Shown here: one piece after another, positions 57,860-64,000 of the stretch
Numbering within the stretch: the stretch's first letter is position 1
Layout of the letters: each line of letters opens with the position of its first letter
NCBI GenBank assembly: GCA_032622095.1
Contig: CP136061.1
Span: 123,390,754 to 123,454,753 of the forward strand
DNA from: Siphonodentalium dalli
Lineage: Eukaryota > Mollusca > Scaphopoda > Gadilida > Siphonodentaliidae
Reading direction: 5' to 3'
DNA: 64,000 bases
Program-made: the position numbers and the translations under genes
Notes under the pieces: model-generated
Database searches by the model: none
Told to the model about the DNA's origin: nothing
Seen by the model: the letters and a program-made list of their open reading frames with translations, nothing else

Positions 57860-59765
57860 GCATGGGCTACAGTTCGTACCTTTGGTCCGATTATTATGAA
57901 ATTTGTCATGGATGTTGACATTGACATGTAGATGGGAACGAGTCATTTTGGGGTCATTCGGAAAAAAAAACATGGCCGCCAGTGGCCATCTTGGATTTCA
58001 AAATTCAATCCATTAGCACGGGCTACAGGCTGTACCGTTCGTCTTATTGTCATGAAATTTGTCATGGATGTTAATATTGACATGTAGATGGGAACGAGTA
58101 ATTTTGGGGTAATTTGGCCAAAAAACATGGCCGCCGGCAGCCATCTTAGATTTTACTCTTTGCATGACTAAATCCTTTGACACGGGCTACAGGTCGTACC
58201 TTTGGTCAGATCATCATAAAATTTGTCATGGATGTTAACAATGACATGTAGATGGGAACGAGTCTTTTTTGGGTCATTCGGGCAAAAAACATGGCCGCCA
58301 GCAGCCATCTTGGATTTTACTCTTTGTATGACTAAATCCTTTAGCACGGGCTACAGGTCGTACCTTTAGTCTGATCATCATGAAATTTGTAATGGCTGTT
58401 GAAATTAGAATGTAGATGGGAACGAGTCGTTTTGGGGTCATTCGGACAAAAAACATGGCCACCAGCAGCCATCTTTGATTTCAAAATTTAATCCATTAGC
58501 ACAGGCCACAGGTCGTACTGTTCGTCTGATCATCATTAAATTTGTCATGGATGTTAACAATGACATGTAGATGGGAACGAGTAATTTTGGGGTCATTCGG
58601 CCAAAAAACATGGCCGCCAGCAGCCATCTTGGATTTTACTCTTTGTATGACTAAATTCTTTAGCACAGGCTACAGGTCGTACCTTTAGTCTGATCATCAT
58701 AAAATTTGTCATGGATGTTGACAATGACATGTAGATGGGAACGAGTCATTTTGGGGTCATTCGGCCGAAAAACATGGCCGCCTTCAGCCATCTTGGATTT
58801 TACTCTTTGTATGACTAAATCATTTAGCACGGGCTACAGGTCGTACTTTTAGTCTGATCATCATAAATTTTGTTAGGCTGTTGAAATTGTAATGTAGATG
58901 GGAACGAGTCATTTTGGGGTGATTCGGATGAAAAACATGGCCGCCAGTGGCCATCTTTGATTTCAAAATTCAATCCATTAGCACAGGCTACAGGTCGTAC
59001 CTTTAGTCTGATCATCATGAAATTTGTCATGGATGTTAACAATGACATGTAGATGGGAACAAGTCATTTTGGGGTCATTCGGCCAAAAAAAAATGGCCAC
59101 CAGAAGCCATCTTGGATTTTACTCTTTGTATGACTAAATCATTTAGCACGGGCTACAGGTCGTACTTTTAGTCTGATCATCATAAATTTTGTTAGGCTGT
59201 TGAAATTGTAATGTAGATGGGAACGAGTCATATTGGGGTGATTCGGATGAAAAACATGGCCGCCAGTGGCCATCTTTGATTTCAAAATTCAATCCATTAG
59301 CACAGGCTACAGGTCGTACCTTTAGTCTGATCATCATGAAATTTGTCATGGATGTTAACAATGACATGTAGATGGGGAAAAGTCATTTTGAGGTCATTCG
59401 GCCAAAAAACATGGCCGCCAGCAGCCATCTTGGATTTTACTCTTTGTATGACTAAATCATTTAGCACGGGCTACATGTCGTACTTTTAGTCTGATCATCA
59501 TAAAATTTGTCATGAATGTTAATAATGACATGTAGATGGGAACGGGTCATTTTGGGGTCATTTGTCCAAAAAACATGGCCGCCAGCAGCCAAATTGGATT
59601 TTACTCTTTGTATGACTAAATTCTTTAGCATGGGCTACAGGTCGTACCTTTAGTCTGATCGTCATAAAATTTGTCATGGATGTTAACGATGACGTGGATG
59701 GGATACAATCATTTTGGGGTCATTCGGCCGAAGACATGGCCGTCAGCAGCCATCTTGGATTTTAC
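57860..59765 (+). repeat. Tandem array, about 12 units of 155-164 bp
   Basis: The phrase 'atggccgcc(a/g)gcagccatc' occurs at about 57972, 58127, 58291, 58454, 58610, 58774, 58937, 59093, 59256, 59411, 59575 and 59735, so units alternate irregularly between about 155 and 164 bases. Each unit has 'gggctacaggtcgtaccttt', 'aaatttgtcatggatgttaa' and 'gacatgtagatgggaacgag'. Confidence 0.9.
58824..59367 (+). repeat. Recent 319-bp two-unit duplication within the array
   Basis: 58824-59048 and 59143-59367 are nearly identical (one difference noticed, 'cattttgggg' versus 'catattgggg', plus a few near the edge), while other units differ much more. The shift is 319 bases, two units. Confidence 0.8.
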
Positions 59766-60082
59766 TTTTCTCTTCATGTCTATAAACTAGTATTAGACAT
59801 TCAACTTTCCACATTCCTAATCGCTCCATTGACTGTAATACATTAAATTATTCCCTTTCCAAGTTGAGCTACAGTGTCATTGACACTTTCATTGCTTTTT
59901 TTGTTCATTTGGAAATAATGATTTTTGGGCTTACTCTACTTCCACTAAACAACATTGAGTTGTCATATTATTCACATGTGAATTCAACTTGTGCACCCAA
60001 TTAAATATGACAGAATTGGTGATATGAATAGCACTCTTCAATGAAACTTCTTGTTATTCCAGACTCTGTAGGATAATCTTTA

Positions 60083-60290
60083 CCCTTTCAGTGCCAAGTC
60101 AGATTTTTGTATCAACCCATATTTCCTTGATCATTTTTCAAATTTATTGATTATAATAATGTGATACATTGATGAAAAGATATAATTGATGGAAAGACCT
60201 CTTAGACATTATTATAATCATAAATTTAAATTTGAAAAATGATCAAGGAAATATGGGTTGATACAAAAATCGGACTTGGTGCTGAAAGGG
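60083..60290. mobile_element. FB-B foldback element (TTAA type)
   Basis: Tips CCCTTTCAGTGCCAAGTCAG and complement 'cggacttggtgctgaaaggg'; right TTAA, left TTTA. The centre is rearranged ('ttgatgaaaagatataattg..tggaaagacctct'). Confidence 0.82.
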
Positions 60291-60299
60291 TTAAGTCGG

Positions 60300-61850
60300 T
60301 GCTTTAGTCAAATTGGCCTTTGATCTTTGACTTGACAAGATTGAGTGTTGCCTTAATATTGTAAAAAGCTACATATATACATATATATATAAAATAACCA
60401 AAGATTCCGTCCAACAAAACTACCAAGCAGACCAACTGTTTGGGTATAAGTCACTGATGTATGGTGCTATAGGCCCAATGTCAATAATGTACAGAAATAT
60501 TGGACTCACTGTCTCCTTTGTCACTGGAAGAACAGAAGTAATTATTTCTAGGCGTTTTCGTAGAACTGTAATTTATTGCGGAGTGTTATTATAGTGTCTG
60601 TTCAGTTGGCGATAACACCCAGTCAACAACAGAGTTATTTTATGAAGTTATAACAAAGCCGTGTAGATTTCAACATATATGCTGTGCCGGTGTTAAATGA
60701 AGATATTATTTAGCCTAGGTTTGGTGTGAATCTATGCAAAGATGCCGAAGATTAATAGCTGTTTGAAAACAAATCTGGCAACTTGTTTGCTCGAATTAGG
60801 ATGTTCGTTGTTGGTCTGTTCAAAGTTTGTACCTGTTTCTGGGACAAATTTGGCATTGAAATAGATCATAATCATACCACTGATACGAGGAAAGCAACTT
60901 TCTACTGCATAGTTACGACTTATTTTCTCGTTATCCACCTCAAATTTCAGTACAATGAAAACACATACAATAATTACTTCTATTCATCCAGTGTTTGTCA
61001 AACCTATGAGTGTCTTCTGAGAAACATTTTTATAGAGAATATAAGATATATTCCACATCAGCATGGTTTGAGTTGTGCCAATGTCTATCAAAGAATAATT
61101 ATCAAGGTTGAGAATGTAAAAGCCCTTGCATACGTTGTGCGCAGTGTTAGAACTGTCAGTGTTGATTTGATTAACTTGTGATCATACTTAGCAGGTGGTG
61201 TAACAGTGCATGACATTTTATATCAATTTCCTTTTAGTTATTCCATTCCAATATACTTTCAATTAGCATTCTTCTTGTTATCATGTTTTCAATAATTTTC
61301 TCATTTTAAGAAGGCAATCGTGGGTTTTTCTACCTTTGATGACGATCAGTGTAAAATGTGATTTATGATATTTGCATAAAGATGTTATCATGTTGATTGA
61401 AAATCTGAACTGATATTTGTATATTAACATTGCTTTTTGTGATTTTCTTGTTAATGACAAAATTTCATCTCTCGCCAGGGTTTTATTTTGAACTTCTTTC
61501 AAGCTCTTTCCATTGATAACTTCAAAAATGTAAGTTTCAACCACTTTGTATGGCATCAATGAATTGTCATTTGCTCAGATTGGATTGAGCTGATGTTAGC
61601 ACGATCATAGGTAAAAAAATTCAGTTCAGAGCAAATGCAGCCATCATAACATGCGTAAAATGGGATAACTTTAACAAAAAAAACATGAAGTTGTCCCATT
61701 TTATGTTTCTATTATTCATCGGATATTCAATTGCATATCTGACATTCATATACTTTAGTTCATAATTGCACAAAACTTAATTTAGACTGAGGCTCCTTTT
61801 AATTTTGGTTGGAACATTGTCATATAGCTGAAAAAATAATTTGAAAGGTG
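60300..61850. other. Unannotated; weak coding-like frames
   Basis: A + frame of 132 codons (60783-61181) and - frames at 61281-61559 (92 codons) and 60732-60938 (68 codons) are longer than typical noise here. I recognise no domain, and no splice-site set joins them convincingly. A short AT microsatellite lies at about 60374-60390. Confidence 0.3.
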
Positions 61851-61857
61851 CTATATA

Positions 61858-62068
61858 GTAATGCTCTAAATAATTGACTCCTTAACCACAGCAGAATTAT
61901 GGGTAATTTTTCAGGATTTAGTCGGAAATATAGCTTTTTGCCATTCATTGGAAAGCTCTCACTGAGAGATTTCCGATGAATGGCAACAAGCCATATTTCT
62001 GACTAAATCCTGAAAAATTACCCATAATTCTGCTGTGGTTAAGGGGTAGATTATTTAGAGCATTACTG
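61858..62068. mobile_element. FB-A foldback MITE, full length
   Basis: Arms 'aataattgactccttaacca' and 'tggttaaggggtagattatt' pair, the tip GAGCATTACTG is followed by TA, and the centre is 'ggaaagctctcactgagaga'. The left tip is one or two bases shorter than consensus. Confidence 0.84.
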
Positions 62069-62688
62069 TAGCTATTAAATAGGTTGTGTGTGTATTATAT
62101 TTAATTTCTGAAATACAGTTTACACAGTCAACCTAGGCAGCCAAGTCTTAATTGTATTGTCTCATTATGCAGTAATGTATCTTTCCTCTTGAAGTTTGTG
62201 CAGCATTGTCTGGATCAAACTCTAAAAGGATATACATGTTTTTATTATAGCAGAACCTGGCAGCATTGTGTGCCTTCATATCAATAAGGGATTACAGATA
62301 GAAAATCCTTATTTGTAATTCCTTCCAAAAAAGTTTTGTTATCTTTGTGTAAACTGAAGTGAATAATGAGTCATTAAAAGTCGAAGATTTCTGCTGATTA
62401 TTGTGATAATTATATTATGTTTTGAGTCAAATTATAACTAATAAAAAATATTTATTTTTCATGAGTTGTAAAATCTGTTGATTTCTTCTTCTGCACACAG
62501 CTGATATCCACCCCTTTGTATTGTACTCATCAGATAAGAAAGAAATAAATTAGTTAGGTGAAGTTCTTTCGCTCTCCAACATGACCATTGTCACACAACA
62601 TGTTTTTTGCAAGGTAGCAACAGAGAGCGGAGGTTATTGTAGTACCGTAAAAGAATTCAAACCTTTGTGATAACTGCATTGATGCTCT

Positions 62689-62910
62689 TCAAACCTGAGT
62701 TTAGTGTGCCTGTCATTTGCAGAATGAGGTCCCCAGAGGGTGAATTTAGTGATGCTATCCCACAGTGGGCTAGCATCACTAAATTCATCATCTGGGAACC
62801 TCATTCTGCATGGCCTCATCTGCTATAGGAGACATAGACTCAGATTAAAGTTCCCAAATGGTGAATATTGTGATGTACACCCACTGTGAATCTCGATTAA
62901 GCAATGTAGT
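62689..62910 (+). mobile_element. FB-E left part (hAT-like)
   Basis: Starts CAAACCTGAGTTTAGTGTGC, followed by 'ctgtcatttgcagaatgagg', the first palindromic pair, and 'ctataggagacatagactca'. It lacks the right half. Confidence 0.7.
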
Positions 62911-63029
62911 CTGGTCGATAAAAGGTTTGACCTAGAAAAAATTTGGACTAAGTTGGTTTGTATATCATTTTGAAAAGGAATATATCCTCTATAACATATC
63001 CAAAATCCGCTAAAATCCGCTTTGAGCAT

Positions 63030-63920
63030 TTTCGGTAATTCAAGATGGCGTCCAATATGGCTGCCATTTTACTATAAGTCAGCTTGATGCAATTATAGTG
63101 AGAACATCTTGTCATATGTATACACATGTATACATTTTTGTGAAGCCCAGACATAGCGCCACCTTTAAGTACCAAAATTGGAACTTCCCGTCCAAGATGG
63201 CTGCCAAAATGGTGACCGGAAGTTGAATTTTTACGTGTTTTACTAATATATTTAAGATAAGTTTCTATGGTTTGGAACTGGTTGAGAATTGTGACTTTAT
63301 TTTGTATTTAGCATGTTAACTGACCATTGGAGCAATGGAATATGCTGTTTGTGGGGTCTGCACCCTTTCCGATCACTCAAATATTCGATTTTACAAAACG
63401 CGGTATAACATTTCACAAAAGATCCCCATTCTAGTCATATTTCACCAAGAAGTGGGAATAAATGTGCAACGTAAGTGATTCATTCTATATATTATTGATA
63501 TTCGAACTCAATGGTACCAAAATTGTCACTTTGGCTCAAAATGGCTGCCAAAATGGCCGCCAAAATATTGAAAATGGTAATTATTATCCCAGTGCCATGC
63601 AACCGCTTACAAGTTGTGGTGATGCACACAATTGACTATTCTGTCTTATATAGCTTGACTACTAACATTTATGATGCACCTTGGGTATTTGTTACTATTT
63701 TAACCACTGAAGTTACCAGAATTATTCGAAATTTTCTGTCACAAACCTGATATCAAAATCGGCAAAATATCGCTGTTCAGGTTTGAGCCATTTTTAAAAA
63801 GTAAAATGGAACTATGTTTGGTATCAAAGATGTTTATTGTTCTGATATGTGTGACATGTGTGACACAGGTGTTTTAGAACAAATTACTCAAGATGGCATC
63901 CAAAATGGCAACCAAATTTG
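63030..63920 (+). repeat. Diffuse 'aagatggctgccaaaatgg' repeats
   Basis: The words 'caagatggc', 'atggctgcc' and 'aaaatgg(c/t)' recur at 63042-63068, 63194-63218, 63538-63570 and 63889-63915 in otherwise unrelated sequence. Short and scattered; possibly remnants of the array family at 57750-59871. Confidence 0.5.
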
Positions 63921-64000
63921 GTAAATATTATTATATACATATGTGTATATACGTGGTGTATATGTATACATAATCAATTGTGACTCACGTGTTACTTAAT

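Larger units (their letters stand above)
57750..59871. mobile_element. 2.1-kb non-autonomous element with AGCTCAACTT tips and tandem interior
   Basis: The left end 'ttagctcaactttactttgt' and right end 'ccctttccaagttgagct' carry a 10-base inverted repeat (AGCTCAACTT / AAGTTGAGCT). The interior is a tandem array. Related end fragments occur at 35560-35690, 40086-40445 and 47536-48110. No coding region; minus-strand frames such as TNFMMIRLKVRPVA come from the array. Confidence 0.65.

Noticed and set aside
57943-59367. Minus-strand frames with repeated TNFMMIRLKVRPVA-type peptides
   Set aside because: They arise from the tandem 155-164 bp array and shift frame between units.

Overview
This is a eukaryotic, AT-rich, non-coding-dominated window. 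It holds part of one multi-exon gene on the + strand, embedded in a very dense field of short non-autonomous DNA transposons, foldback (palindromic) elements, minisatellites and longer tandem repeats. Spliced exons with GT/AG borders, kilobase-scale introns, TTAGGG-like motifs and the repeat style (arrays of 'accaaacttcatatggatc', 'atggccgccagcagccatct' and 'taactttag...atttggtatg' type units) suggest a marine invertebrate, most likely a mollusc such as a bivalve. This assignment is inferred from general repeat style, not from a species-diagnostic gene.

Gene: eight exons can be joined between 19496 and 52927. All seven introns are GT-AG, every phase agrees (0,1,1,0,0,0,1), and the joined exons form 510 codons ending in TGA at 52925-52927. 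The 5' end is missing: the first exon found starts in phase 0 without an initiator Met, so one or more upstream exons lie in 1-19490 or outside the window. The first three introns are 8-10 kb and the last four are 0.7-2 kb. The 509 visible residues are highly charged and hydrophilic, with no signal peptide or membrane segment. I do not recognise the family.

Repeats: five main foldback families were built by comparing copies within the window. FB-A (about 213 bp, TIR CAGTAATGCCCTAAATAATC, TA target duplication) looks like a Tc1/mariner-type MITE, with about 19 copies or fragments. FB-B, FB-C and FB-D have unrelated interiors, but all start with CCCTTT or a close variant and are flanked by TTAA, as expected for piggyBac-type elements. 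Two further single-copy elements (13088-13509 and 39111-39998) share the same terminal format. FB-E (tips CAAGCC/GGCTTG, 8-bp target duplications) looks hAT-like. Several insertions are nested, which gives relative ages; the clearest is the 888-bp TTAA element inside an FB-A copy at 39111-39998.

Layout: 1-1930 interspersed and tandem repeats; 2870-9220 clustered foldbacks; 9222-12175 few recognised features; 12180-19210 foldbacks plus a 27-bp minisatellite (16722-17201); 19496-52927 the gene, with repeats in almost every intron; 53000-55300 largely featureless; 55311-59871 FB fragments, an FB-E and a 2.1-kb element carrying about 12 tandem 155-164 bp units; 59872-64000 FB-B, FB-A and FB-E copies and diffuse repeats. 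No tRNA, rRNA, CRISPR array or intact transposase was recognised.
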